From Chrysomallon squamiferum (lineage: Eukaryota > Mollusca > Gastropoda > Neomphalida > Peltospiridae), in assembly GCA_012295275.1 (NCBI GenBank), contig CM022673.1, positions 17,916,310 to 17,946,309 of the forward strand: a stretch of DNA of 30,000 nucleotides. Reading direction: 5' to 3'. Of this stretch, positions 10,695 to 23,433 are shown piece by piece (the first letter of the stretch is position 1; the number at the start of each line of letters is the position of its first letter). Both the position numbers and the translations under genes were made by a program. The notes beneath the pieces were generated by a model, which saw only the letters and a list, made by a program, of their open reading frames with translations, was not told where the DNA came from and ran no database searches.

Positions 10695-13600
10695 ATGATG
10701 GCTGGTCCATCATTTGTGAAGATCAACACAGAATCAGAGAAGACATATTACCTGCTGACAGAATTAAAGGATGGTGGTAGAGCAGGGATCAATCTAAATC
10801 TTACTGATGGAGAACATGTCTGGAGTGGGTTCTGTGAGTTTGTGTTTAATATTATGTGAAATAGATACAGTACAAATAAAATTCTTTAATATTATGTGAA
10901 ACAGATACAGTACAAATAAAATGCTTTAATATTATGTGAAACAGATACAGTACAAATAAAATTCTTTATATTTCCAGCTTATTGTTATATTGTTTTTGCT
11001 CAGGACAAAACTTGAAAGTAAAACTCGTAAAAAACATCTGAATGCTGTCATTTTACTCATGAAGAAGTGATGTCATCGCATATGATGAGAACCAACAGAT
11101 CTGTTTTTTCTGACAACACCTACAAGAAACTTTAGAATAAATGAATCTGTCTTGTACTGTTGTTGTTATTATATATTTTTTATTCTGATTATTATTATTC
11201 AGTAACAGAAGACTATCTAGGTAACTTATCAACAAAAACAAAAATGGATTTTGAATCATACGTCAAAGAGACAGTGAAAGCATTGACTCAAGAGGACAGT
11301 GGAGATTTGAGTTTTCAGTATCAACTAAAACCACAAAAAAACAACTCTCTGAATTTTATATGGAAAAAATGTATATCCTCTGATGACATAAAGGTATCAT
11401 TGGCTGCATTTTACTATCCACCCTATAAGTTTATTTGCCCTTTATCTCCCCTTTACTATTTCCTTCCCTATGACTTTATTATCTCCCCTATTTCTTTATA
11501 TCCTTTCTAGTCAGGGGGAAAGTTCCAGTGAAAATCTCCCTACAACTAGTTGATTAGAGTAGCCCAGTTCTGTTGTTTTTTTGTTTTTTTTATCAACCTT
11601 TAATTTTTAATTTAAAAAAAAAACAAAAAAATAATAATAATAATAATAATAATTAATAATAAAGTTATCTTTAATGATTTTCTTATTTGTATGTTAGTTG
11701 AAATCATAATGAAACAGTATTATGAGTATATCTGGATAGCTTTACATAAAATAAACCTTTTTAAAATCTTTATTTTCAAAAAGTTTTAAATAAACATTTT
11801 TGTTGAAACATATATTTAGTAAACAATTACCAAATTAATTTCTCTGCAAATGCATATATATGTTTGTGTGATTTTATTATAAATGTCAGCCTATTTAGCT
11901 TTTTTTGTATGAGTTTATGTTTGAGGACTAAGGTTGTATTTTTCCATAAGAAAATTATTCAATGGAAAAATATAGGGAAAGTCATTACTGGTGAAGCATT
12001 AATTTACATTTTTAATGGGTTTTTTCTTCTCTAGTTTCAGCTTGGATCAATCGTTCTGCAGCAGGAAGCTGACAAATGTTGCTGTATTTGTGATATTCTC
12101 GGAAACTGTGTAGACAACATCAAAGAACTAAAATTTCAAGTTCATTCTCTTCAAATTGACAATGAACGCTTGTCACACGAACGAAACATGGCTCTCAAAG
12201 TAAGACTTACTTTTGTCAGGCCTATAACCTATCAAAAAATAGGGAACAGTTTACAAAATTCTCAAAGTATGACAAACTTGTTATTGCTTGAATATTAAAA
12301 TTAAATATTAACAATTTAAAAAACATTTATGGTTAATTTTATTAATTATTAAATATGTTAATTCTCTTAGTAAGTTCATGATTAGGTTTGTCTTAAAGAT
12401 GTCATTTAAAATCAAGGTTTTTATTAATATTGTTGTTGTTGTTATTATTTAAATTAGAAAAACTGGTCTAAAAATGATTTTATTTTTTCAGAGGTTAGAC
12501 AAATGTGTGACTGCTAAAGAGGAAATGGAGAAGGATCTGTATTCAAAGGTAAAAATTAGTATTGTTGTTTTTATTGTTATTGATTGTTTTGTTTTTATTT
12601 CTATTTTAATTTTCCATTTTTATTTTTTATTTTTTTTATCTGATTGTGATTTCATACTTTTCAAAATTTATTTTAATAAGTTCACATATTCTCTGTATTA
12701 TTAGTATTATTTAAAATTTTAGTTTGTTGCAGTTCTGAACAGCAAAAAGGAAAAAATAAGAAATTTAAAAGAACAGGGTAAGAATGATTTACAGTTTCTA
12801 AATTTAGATTCTTTCTGAATTCTGTTTCACCTGACATAAAATTTATAGCAAATAATATATATGTATAAAATAAAGGACCTTTTATAACTTATTTATTTTT
12901 ATTTATTTGTTAATTAATTAATTTATATTTATTAGTTAATTAATAAAAAAACAAACATTTATTTATTTATTTTTTATTTTATATTTTTTTTTATTATTGT
13001 TTTTTTTATTTAGTTATTTAGTTATTTATTTTATTTTATTTTTATATTTTTTTATATTTGTTTATTTACTAGTTTCATCTGAAGGTCATTTGCAATCAGA
13101 AGATTCCAAAATGGAAGGTAAGTCTTACAAATCATTGCAGAATATTTTTACCAGAATTTCTAGTCATTAATAAAATTATTTTTTCACATTTTACACTGAT
13201 GTATCTCATTTCAATTTCAAAAATAGATTACTTTATTTTACTTCCAGTTAAAAAAAAAATTAATAATAATAAAATAAAATTCTGATTAATTTTAATAAAT
13301 CATTTAATAATTGATAAGAATTAGTATAAGTTCATTTTGTAAAATTGTTTCTGAGCTAACAAATAACTGAAAGTGAGGTTTGTTTGATTATTTCTATTAT
13401 AACAACATTTGTTCATGAGAACAAAAGGAAAATACCCATCTTCAGAGGCTTGTTATAATTATTCTCATACTTTATTTTTAGCAAAGATTGCTACTGAAAA
13501 ACGGATAAAGGAATCACAAATAAAAATAGAAATTTATTTAAATTATTTATTCATACCACTTTAATGTATCAAGAAAAATAAAACAAACCACTTTAATATA

Positions 13601-15268
13601 ATTAGATGTTTATTTGCATGAAGTTTAATTAGGATATTTCTGTGATGATAAATACACAAAAGAGTTAATTAATTTTTTTATTTTTATTACACAGCTGATT
13701 CCCATGTGAAAATGTCAGATGAAAAAACCATGACTAAGAATCAGAATTTATCAAACAACAAACGGTAAAGAGAAAATTATTAGTAATTTAAGTGTTTAAG
13801 TCTTTCTGTTTTTAAAGATAAGCATTTTTTATAAATAAATAAGTAGTCAAAGAAAAATTTAAAACTAAAATTATTAATATAATAAAAACAATGTTTATGA
13901 ATACATTATAATTTAAAACTTGTTAAAGTAGTGAAATGATTAATATAACTATAAATTAAAAAAGCATTATATTTTCAATAAGATGTACAAATATCAAAGG
14001 ACAAAAATCTGGAGTTTCAGTTTTCTAAATTATTTTTTTAAATTACTTATTTCAGCAATGAAAGCGAAGATGAGAGTGAAGATGAGAAAGTAAGAGTTAT
14101 ACCCCTTCTTGTATCAATTTTAATTTTCTAAAATTATTTAAATATTACACATTTACATGTGTTGTTTATAATTGAAGGAAAGAAAGAGAAAGGAACTCAG
14201 ATTAGTAGATGAAACATGTTCCTTCTTCAACTTGTTATTTTACATTAAAACTTTATGGTTAGCAAAGATTGACATCTATATCAAATACAATATTTAGAAG
14301 TAAAACAAATATTAAATGTCTCCACTTTATTTTATACTGAATTTCTTTTTTTTTCACTTTTTTTTTTAAAGTATGTTTTTAAATAAATAATTGTAGATTC
14401 CATCTTTGTTTTAGAAAAATTCTAAATCTATTTTCAGCCTTCTCGAGTAAAATGTGCACGGAAGGTGAAATCAGAAGCAGACACCAGTCTAGTTTTAGAT
14501 GAAGATGAAAAAATAAGTCAACCAGTTTCAAGGTTATTATTATAACTTTTTGATATTTCTTAACAGACAAAATATTTTTAGTCTCAATTACATGAGTACA
14601 CTTAAGAAGAAGGAATATTATTAACTTAAAAAGAAATGTATTTTTTTATGATAGTTTTAAATTATTTTCCTGGTTGTTTTTTGTTTTTTTGTTTTTTTTT
14701 GCAATCAAATTCTAAAGAAATAATCTCAGTAATCTTGGTCAAAGAAATGAAATTTTCTCCCTTTGCATAAGGGTCTTACAGCTTGTTTTCATTTCCTGAA
14801 ATAAGTATCACATTCTGTATATTTAGATACAAAAAGCATTATTATTTTGTTATTCATCTTTGCCACAGGTAAATTAAATGAGAAAAAAAAAATAATTATA
14901 GTAAATTTAGATATAAATTTTAAAAATTACCTTTCTGACATTGAATGAAAGAGAGTTGTTAAACAATAATTTACTGTGTTTACTTTTAGCAGTCAAGCAT
15001 TGTGAACTTTTTTTTTTTTTTTTTTTTTTCTCAAATTTTAATTTTTTTTTTATTTATTTATTTATGTTTTTTGGCTAGAAGTGTCTAGAATTTTGTTAAA
15101 TATTCACTATTTAACTGCAGACATATATCTATAATGCCATTAAATATGCTGTTAAATATCTTACAGGCCACCTAGAAGAGGTACAGGAAGGAAGAAACAA
15201 ACTCCATCAAAACCTACTTTACCAAAAATATCCTCCAAATCTACAGCTAGCAGGTACTTAAAAAAAAT

Positions 15269-15302
<34 letters not shown>

Positions 15303-16686
15303 CTGAAAAAGGACAAGCAAAAAATAATTTAAATTCTTTATTTTGAACTAGATATATTTTTTTTAACCTTATATTCAAACTTCATTTTTATTTCAGAAAT
15401 TATTAATGAATAGTGTTTTATAAACATAAAAATAATGTTAATTTCAAACTAAACTATATTAATAGAATTTGACAGGGAAAACTGGAGATTAATTATATTC
15501 CATCAGTACACATATATTTTTAAAATTTTATTTAATAGTAAAAAATGAGCCTTAAGTTTTCTTCTCCATATCTCTACTTACATAATCTGTGAATACATGT
15601 TCCATCATGTTACCATTTAGTCATTATTCTTCCTATATGAAATATTTTACTGATGAATATTTTGTGGAATTAAGTAGATATATTATATTTGTATTTTTTT
15701 TTGCAGTGAGAAAAAGAACAGTCTGTTATCTTTGTTTTTGTTATTTGCAGTGAGAGAAAGAACAGTCTGTTATCTTTGTTTTTGTTATTTGCAGTGAAAG
15801 AACAGTCTGTGATCTTTGTTTTTGTTACTTGCAGTGAGAAAAAGAACAGTCTGTTATCTTTTTGTTATTTGCAGTGAGAGAAAGAACAGTCTATTATCTT
15901 TGTTTTTGTTATTTGCAGTGAGAGAAAGAACAGTCTCTGATCTTTGTTTTTGTTATTTGCAGTAAAAGAACAGTCTGTGATGTTTGTTTTTGTTATTTGC
16001 AGTGAGAGAAAGAACAGTCTGTCATCTTTGTTTTTGTTGTTTCAAGTGAGAGAAAGAACAGTCTGTTATCTTTGTTTTTGTTATTTGCAGTGAGAGAAAG
16101 AACAGTCTGTTATCTTTGTTTTTTTTATTTGCAGTGAAAGAAAGAACAGTCTGTTATCTTTGTTTTTGTTATTTGCAGTGAGAGAAAGAACAGTCTGTCA
16201 TCTTTGTTTTTGTTATTTGCAGTGAAGGAAAGAACAGTCTGTTATCTTTGTTTTTGTTATTTGCAGTGAAGGAAAGAACAGTCTGTCATCTTTGTTTTTG
16301 TTATTTGCAGTGAAGGAAAGAACAAGAAAGAAAGAACAGTCTGTCATCTTTGTTTTTGTTATTTGCAGTGAAGGAAAGAACAGTCTGTTATCTTTGTTTT
16401 TGTTATTTGCAGTGAAGGAAAGAACAGTCTGTTATCTTTTTTTTTTGTTATTTGCAGTGAAGGAAAGAAAGAAGTGAAAGAAAGAACAGTCTGATCTTTT
16501 TGTTATTTGCAGTGAAAGAAAGAACAGTCTGTTATCTTTTTTTTGCAGTGAAAGAAAGAACAGTCTGTTATCTTTGTTTTTGTTATTTGCAGTGAAAGAA
16601 AGAACAGTTTACGTAAAAGTTCATCTCATTCTTCAAACCAGTCATCAGACCAAGCTGATCCAGATGATTTGTTTGATCATCTTTAG
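10695..16686 (+). CDS. XRCC4: DNA repair protein XRCC4, complete, 11 coding exons
   Basis: Exons: 10695-10833, 11203-11393, 12035-12199, 12492-12548, 12723-12777, 13073-13117, 13695-13764, 14056-14089, 14438-14532, 15167-15253, 16593-16686. They join in phase to 1032 nt, 343 residues (human about 336). XRCC4 is the dimeric nuclear scaffold of non-homologous end joining; it binds DNA ligase IV and XLF. The head domain is about residues 1-115 (NLTDGEHVWSGF, then KFQLGSIVL-like strand residues near the exon 2/3 junction). The coiled-coil stalk is about 118-202, with LDKCVTAKEEMEKDLYSK and FVAVLNSKKEKIRNLKEQ matching the ligase-IV-binding helix. An acidic patch, NESEDESEDE, lies at 242-251, basic clusters (RRGTGRKK, ERKNSLRK) follow, and the end DPDDLFDHL matches the conserved EDLFDE-type terminus. 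The start is the first ATG after an AG acceptor at 10688-10689; the next codon is also ATG. AATAAA at 16955-16960 or 17548-17553 may end the transcript. The final acceptor lies in a minisatellite. Confidence 0.92.
10848..10967 (+). repeat. Three-copy 40-bp tandem repeat at the start of XRCC4 coding intron 1
   Basis: Three successive 40-bp units occupy 10848-10887, 10888-10927 and 10928-10967. They differ at only a few positions, for example AAATAGATAC against AAACAGATAC, and ATTCTTT against ATGCTTT. The array begins 14 bases after the exon donor at 10834. The near identity suggests recent expansion. No function is evident. Confidence 0.9.
13482..13564 (+). other. Possible alternative terminal exon inside an XRCC4 intron
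   Basis: A T-rich tract and AG at 13480-13481 precede an open stretch that is in phase with the exon ending at 13117. It would encode AKIATEKRIKESQIKIE and a short hydrophobic run, then TAA at 13562-13564, with AATAAA at 13577-13582. No GT donor lies before the stop, so it cannot be a normal internal exon. It may be a cryptic 3' exon giving a truncated XRCC4 without the basic and C-terminal regions, or it may be chance. Confidence 0.25.
15695..16592 (+). repeat. ~21-copy, 44-bp minisatellite made of the XRCC4 terminal-exon splice acceptor
   Basis: Each unit holds a T-rich tract, a TTGCAG acceptor and the first codons of the last XRCC4 exon (GTGAAAGAAAGAACAGT-like). Acceptor AGs end at 15706, 15750, 15794, 15834, 15874, 15918, 15962, 16002, 16046 (mutated to TTCAAG), 16090, 16134, 16178, 16222, 16266, 16310, 16368, 16412, 16457, 16512, 16548 and 16592. 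Spacing is mostly 44 bp, with 36, 40, 45, 55 and 58 bp variants. Units carrying GAGAG cluster on the left, GAAGG units sit at about 16222-16457, and GAAAG units are at the right end, so the array grew in blocks. Only the copy ending at 16592 continues into the conserved C-terminal coding sequence. Confidence 0.95.
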
Positions 16687-19600
16687 ATATCACTCTTCAT
16701 TCATGAATTTTTGAGGATTTGACATCAATGTTTATCTCTTCTTTACATACATTATTTTTACTTTTTGCAAATGCTATTACTGAATTTTGCTCATATTGAT
16801 GACTAATGTATAAGCAGTCAGAAAACCTCTGCTGTAAACATCCACCTCATCAAAATATTTTGTATGTCTTTTTATGTAGCAAATTTTGCAGAAAGCAAAA
16901 ATGAAATCATTGCCTATTAGAAAATCAACAACAACATCATATTTGAAACATGCAAATAAAACTGACAGAAAACAGCCAAAAATGACAAAGTTTTTTTCCA
17001 GTATTTATCAGTTGCAAAATTCACAATTTATAGTCAGAAAATCCAACAGTTGTATGAAATCATTGAGAAGTTGAAGTAGATGTTTATTCAGGACTCTGTT
17101 TTAAAACAATGTCAGTTCAGTTTAATCACCCTAGCAACCTCTGATAATGTTTAGTTTTAGTTAAATTTGTTTAAAATTGTGAATAGATTTCTATGTCATT
17201 TGTATAAGGAAGGAAAACAAATTTATTTAAAAAAATGTATAAAATATTTTTGTTTGAGTGTATTTACTCTTCACTGAGAATGTATCTATAAACCATTACA
17301 TTTCACTAAATTAATTCCTCTTTTAACAAATATAAACATCTATATTCAAGTATGTACACAAATATAAATTTATATAAAAAGTATGCACTTCATAAATAAC
17401 TGATTGATAGTTATCTATATTTTGATTTTGTTTATAATTTATGAAATGTATGAAACCAGGATTTATGAAACTGATGTTAATTCTGAATATTTATATTTTT
17501 AATAATACATTTAACTATTTTATTATGTGTAGTGAAAAATTTTCTTAAATAAAATATTTTTGTTTGTAAGATTTTTAAAACAGTAACAAAGATTGTACAT
17601 TTTTACATTTGTTTATATTTATAAAAATATAAAAAACCTATTAAGAAAATTTTTAATGATATGTACAATGAAATAAATTTTTGTGATTTGATGTAGTAAA
17701 ATATTATACATTATTTTTGTCTTATACAAACTCACCATGCTCGTGTTTTTTATTTCTTTTTATCAACAATAAATATTTACATCTTGTATATCAATCTTCA
17801 TGATATCAAATTTTACCTTTGTTAATTTTTTTTACTTTAAAAAAAAAGAAATAACTTCAAAAAACATTTATTATGAATATTATTATTTCAGTATTTTTTT
17901 AAATAAACTTATTTTCACAATTTGTTTATTTAAACACAAATTAAAAAAATTATATATCATTTTGATATGTAAGTATAGATTGTTCATAAATGAAATGAAA
18001 TTTACCATAAAATTTAAATATTTATTTTAAGTTTATTAAAATGAAATTGAAAACAGAAACAAATATAACAAAAAAATAATTTAAAAAACCATCTTACTAA
18101 CTAAATCTTTATAGTTTGCTTTATTAATAAATAATTGTACATTTTTTTTCAAACCCATATTAAATTTTTGTATATAAATTATGTTGACTGTATTATGTTT
18201 GCATATTTTTATTGATATTTTACACTTGTATCCATACACATGTACATAAAGAAACACACACACACACACACACAATTTGCACACTCATTGATATCTATAT
18301 TTGCAAAAAATTGTATTAGAATTTGTTTTTACATTTTGTTAATGAAATATGTACATGTATAAAAATTGTATATAAAGTAATTATTATTAAACTTTCCATT
18401 CATCAGCACTTAATATTTATACCTTTTTTATTAATGATTTGTTAACACATGTATAAATAGGTAATTAATTTTCTGATAAACAAATTTGTATATAGATAAA
18501 TATGTTAGAAATTAAATGTTAAGGAATTCAGATTTTTAAAAATTATTATTTGTTTAATTTATACTTATTAACTGACTTTTTTAAAATGAAATTATATGAT
18601 GATAAAAATTATTAATAAACATAAAATATAGAATAAAGTTTGTTTTTCTTTCAGTATGCAAATACAAACATACGTAAAAACATAAATACATTTGTGATCT
18701 TACATGTGTGTATTCGCATGCATGCATATATGAATGTGTGTGTAAATATAATTATAGATGGATTATGCATGTTTTTTCTGTGTGCATGCATGTAAATATG
18801 TGTTTGTGTGCATTTATTTCCTTAATACATAAAAGAAAACAAAAACAAATACTTATTATTTTGTTTAATACAAAATAAATGTTTATTTTCCAAACATTAA
18901 GGTGGTTATGTTCATCATTAAAAAAGAAATAAAAAATAATAATAATAATAAATAAATAATTCACAGCTTCACTGACTTGGTAATAAACAACAGAATTAAT
19001 TCTCCAACAAAGATTTTTAATTGAAATAAACTAATAAATAATAATATTATTATTTTTATTATTATTAACTGAAATAATAAAAAGTGCTTAAATAAATAAA
19101 TAAATAAATAAATAAAGTAAAACAAAATGATCTTTATTAATAAATATAAATCAATAAAAAAAAAATAAACAAAACAAAACAAAAAACCCCAAATACCACC
19201 AACAACTTAGTTTTAATGTGAAAAAAAAATTATAATGTATAAACGAAATAAATAAAAAGAATTAAATTATAATGCCATAAAAATTTGAATTCGTAGGAAT
19301 TCTTTTACCTGAAATTAAGTATAAGATTATTTGCCAGTGATAACAGAGACTTTGTAAAGTCTAGGAAACCTAAGGTTGTTTGATGAAAAGTGAAAAAAGG
19401 GTTTTTTAGATGAACAATAGTTCTGAAGATATTTCAAAATAAAAATTGCATTCAGGATATTTTATTAAAATTTTATTTAATTTTATAATATTTCTTTCAT
19501 TTCCTTTTATTTACTTCATTTGATTTTATTTTATTATTTAATTTAATTTAATTAAATTTATTTTGATATTTATTATTTTATTTTAGTTACTTTTTTTTTT

Positions 19601-20053
19601 GTCACAAATGCATAGATAATTTTTGTTACTACAATTTTTATAATATTAAATATTTCTTGAATATTTTCTATACCAATAATCATTAATTTATATTTATCCT
19701 ACAGTTTTTCAGTTGTTCTATAAACTGAAAGTTATTGCTATTATTTATTGCTATTTATCTTACGAATGAGACAGATTAATTCTAGGAATGTGCCTCCAAC
19801 CAATTATAAACTGAACTAAAAAATTTCAAAATGTCAGAATGATTTCAGAAAATGGATAATTGGTCAGTAATAAATAAATTATAATTTTAATATAATTTAA
19901 TTAATGTATTGAACATCACTGGATGTTACAATAAGTTAAATTAGTATAAAATACAGGTATTATCTACTGTGTAATATAGAGTTTTATTTCACTGCAATAA
20001 ATAATTTAAAAACTAATTTTATGGGAAGACTGTCTACTGTGAAACAAGTACAG

Positions 20054-20115
<62 letters not shown>

Positions 20116-21194
20116 GTTTATATATGTACGTATGGTTAATGAAATGATGGACAGATGACTGGATGGATGGATGACAGGTTTCAGTGTTTCACAACAAATA
20201 AATCTATTTAACACTAACATGACAAAACTTAGTAAAAGACACAAATGTATGCTGCAGATATTGAAAAAACAGAGATATATGTCTGTCTGTCTGTCTTTCA
20301 AAACAATACCAATTCCTTTACTCTGATTATCACAGTCTTATGTGACCACTCCCAAGAAAAGGTTCATTATTATTATTATTATTATTATTATCATTATTAT
20401 CATCATCATTATCATCATCATCATCATTATCAACATCTTTTTTTTTTTCATTTAGTTTATTTTAGTTATTACTGTCTTTTTGTTTATTCTGAAAATGAAA
20501 AGTAAGTTTTTCAAGTTTCGTTGTTCACTTATCACAAACACTGAAAATGTATTGTTTTAAATATTTGCCATTTTGATAGACTCTTAAAGAATTTTTTTTT
20601 ATTAATATTTAGCAAAATTCTGAAGAATTTATTTTTAATAGGCTATCATGTGGACAAAGTGTTAAAAAGAAACTGAAACTGAAAATGACTCAGAACGGTA
20701 ATGATGTAATGAAAATGAGTAATTTAATTAGGGACTGGTCAAACATTAATATCCTTCCTCTTCATATCACAGTCTTAAACAACAAAACAAATATTTAAAA
20801 ATAAAAATCTCATTTTTTTTTTAAATGAAAAATATTGAAACAAAAATATGAACATTCATCCTTTTTGTAAAATGATGAATTTAGTAATTTTAAAGATAAA
20901 AAAACTTTTAAACATAAAATTAAAATGATGTATGTTAAAAACAATTTATCAAAAAAAAACAAGAAGGAAAAAAAAAACTTTAAAAATTTAATCTAATGTG
21001 ATTAAAATCAATAGTTTATAACAAAAAAATTTAAACATTTGTAACAAAACCCTGAATTTTATAAACTAAATTTTAAATAGTTTTTAACAAAAAATAATTA
21101 TCAAAATAATAAATTATTAAGAATAAAACATTAAACATTTTCTTGATCCTCTGTTACTATTTCGTGTGGTATGTACTGCACTGCTGTATGTAAA
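16687..21194. other. AT-rich spacer between XRCC4 and the guanylate cyclase 3' ends
   Basis: The two genes converge here, so both 3' UTRs fall in this 4.5 kb. I see AATAAA hexamers on the plus strand at 16955-16960 and 17548-17553, and TTTATT (AATAAA on the minus strand) at 20628-20633. The rest is AT-rich with short repeats: CA at about 18254-18274, AAAT at about 19090-19115, (TA)n at 20056-20109, GGAT near 20160-20172, CTGT near 20282-20297 and ATT/ATC at about 20366-20430. No coding exon or RNA gene was recognised. Confidence 0.7.
20056..20109. repeat. (TA)n microsatellite
   Basis: An uninterrupted AT dinucleotide run of about 54 bp lies in the XRCC4-guanylate cyclase spacer. It is followed by degenerate TATG/TACG steps. 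Confidence 0.95.
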
Positions 21195-23388
21195 CTAACT
21201 GTTTTTCTCGGGATAAAAGACTTCTCCGTCCTCAGGTAAGGTGCAGAGTCCAGTCTTCCGACTGATGCCAAGTTTCTGACAGTTGGTCTCTCCACACGAA
21301 CACACTGGGGCACCCGGCACACAATCTTTGTCAATGAAACACAAATCTTCTAAATGTTCCTCTGAAAGGCAATTACAGTGATGTTAAAACAAATCAATCT
21401 TTTATTTCAGCTCATTCATATTTTCTACAACCAGCTGTCAGATTTTTTAATTTGATTATTTCAATATTGCTTAAACCGAGAACTGAAATATTTTGAATAT
21501 GATCTGTGTGAGATTTTGTTTATATACTTTTAAACATTAAATTTTGAAAGTGTAAAAAATATCATAGATGAAATGCTTGCCACATTACCTATAAATAAAT
21601 AAATAAATAATAATGAGAAAAAAGAAAAGTGAATAAAAATAATAAATAAAACATAAAAAAATGGCCCCTAAGTTTTTTCTTTGAATCATTGTAGTTATAC
21701 ATTGACCTAATAACACATATCCATTTTGGCAGTATGAAAACTGTATTTCAGCTTCAAGTTAACATTAAAAATGTATGAAACATAGATAAAAACAAAAATA
21801 TATAAATATATAAAAATCTCATTAGGTTATATTGTTGGCTAGTAATATATTACCCTGTAAGTCTGAAGAACACAAACATATTTATATTTCAGAATCTTTT
21901 ATCAGAAATACTTGAGACTACAAGTGTTTTGGATTTCATAATTTGTACACATTTTGGGATTATAAAGAGATGGTCTAAGAAAAGGATCTAAGCCTAATCC
22001 ATTTATATTCCATATACGTCTTACAATTAGCAGGAATAAATTTATCATTTTTTCAATACGTTTTTGCATAAAATACAGTTTGAGTATACAAAACAATTAA
22101 AAACTATATGTTATCACTGTTTCTGCTTCTCTAAAAAAAGTTTCAGATTTTGAATATTTTTGTTTTGTAGTATTTCAAATAAGGAATCCTTAACCTGTAA
22201 TTGTTTCCACTACCAAAGTAACACACTGGACAGATTTATTTATGCTAATTGTAATGACAAATGCTGTCTGTTAGTCTGTTTGTCTAAAAGTCTGTCACAT
22301 TTTTAAAACCTGATGGGTTGATGTTATCACACTCCAAGTCCCAAGCCTCCAGTTCTGCGTTGAGGACGGCCATTGCTTCAGAGTCGAGATCACTATCATC
22401 ATCAACAACATCAAAACTTGTGGAAAAACTCGTCCCACTCATAGACCTGTGTAAACTGTGAAGATCAAACTGTGAATCAAATGATCTGCAAAATAAAACA
22501 AAATAAAATATAATAATTATAAAATAAATTAAAATAAAATACAGTGGTACCTCGAGTTATGAGTGCTCCAACTTATAAATTTTTCGAGTTATGAGCAGTC
22601 ACCCAGTTGCTTTTATGCTTTGAGTTGCAAGCCAAAATCTGAGTTATGAGCAAGCTTCAGCTATGCTGCTGCTAGTTGGTGCAATGAACAACATAACATC
22701 CACCCAGCATCCTGCCTCTTTACTTGTTTGCTTCATGTGGTTACCTCACCAAAGAAGCTTCTCTGTTGTGCAGTATTTTGTGCAATATTTTGACAAATTT
22801 CTATGGATCCTAAGAAAGTGAGTGCAAAGGACAGTGCTGAGAAGAAGAAGCAGATGATGTCCATTGAATTAAAGCATGAAATCATAGAAAAACACCAGTG
22901 AGGTAAATGTGTAGTCAACATGTCTAGGCAGTACAAGTGTACTACTTCTATGATATATACCATACTGAAGCAGAAAGAGTCAATAAAAACTGTAACTCCA
23001 GCCAAAGGTGTTAAAATAAGTTCTAAGCTGCAGACTTCTGTCCATGTAAAAAATAGAGAAACCTTATCCCTGTACAGTTTACAAAACCAATTTATTTCTT
23101 TAGATTATCTTTTATTTTGTTTTTATACAATATTTGTCATTTATACATACATTTGTCTTATTTAAAAACATGTTACAAAAATCTGGGGTGGTTTTTGGGA
23201 GGCTGGAATGGATTAATGATATTTCTATTAATTTCATTTGGGAAAATTGATTTAAAATATGAACAAATTGAGTTAAGAGTGAATTAAACTCGTAAGTCAA
23301 GGTACCACTGTAATATTAAAAAAAAAAAAAAATAATAAAAAAAAAAAAACAAGACAAAAAATAAAAAAAAATAATAAAATGAAATATA

Positions 23389-23433
<45 letters not shown>

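Noticed and set aside
16292-16477. Repetitive plus-strand frame with FLLFAVKER units
   Set aside because: Reads through the XRCC4 acceptor minisatellite in shifted frames; an artefact of the repeat.
15695-16592. CRISPR-like array
   Set aside because: Units are contiguous 44-bp repeats with no unique spacers, in a eukaryotic intron; this is a minisatellite.
21131-21334. 67-codon minus-strand frame overlapping the last cyclase exon
   Set aside because: It is in a different frame from the phase-consistent, cysteine-rich reading that joins the upstream exons.
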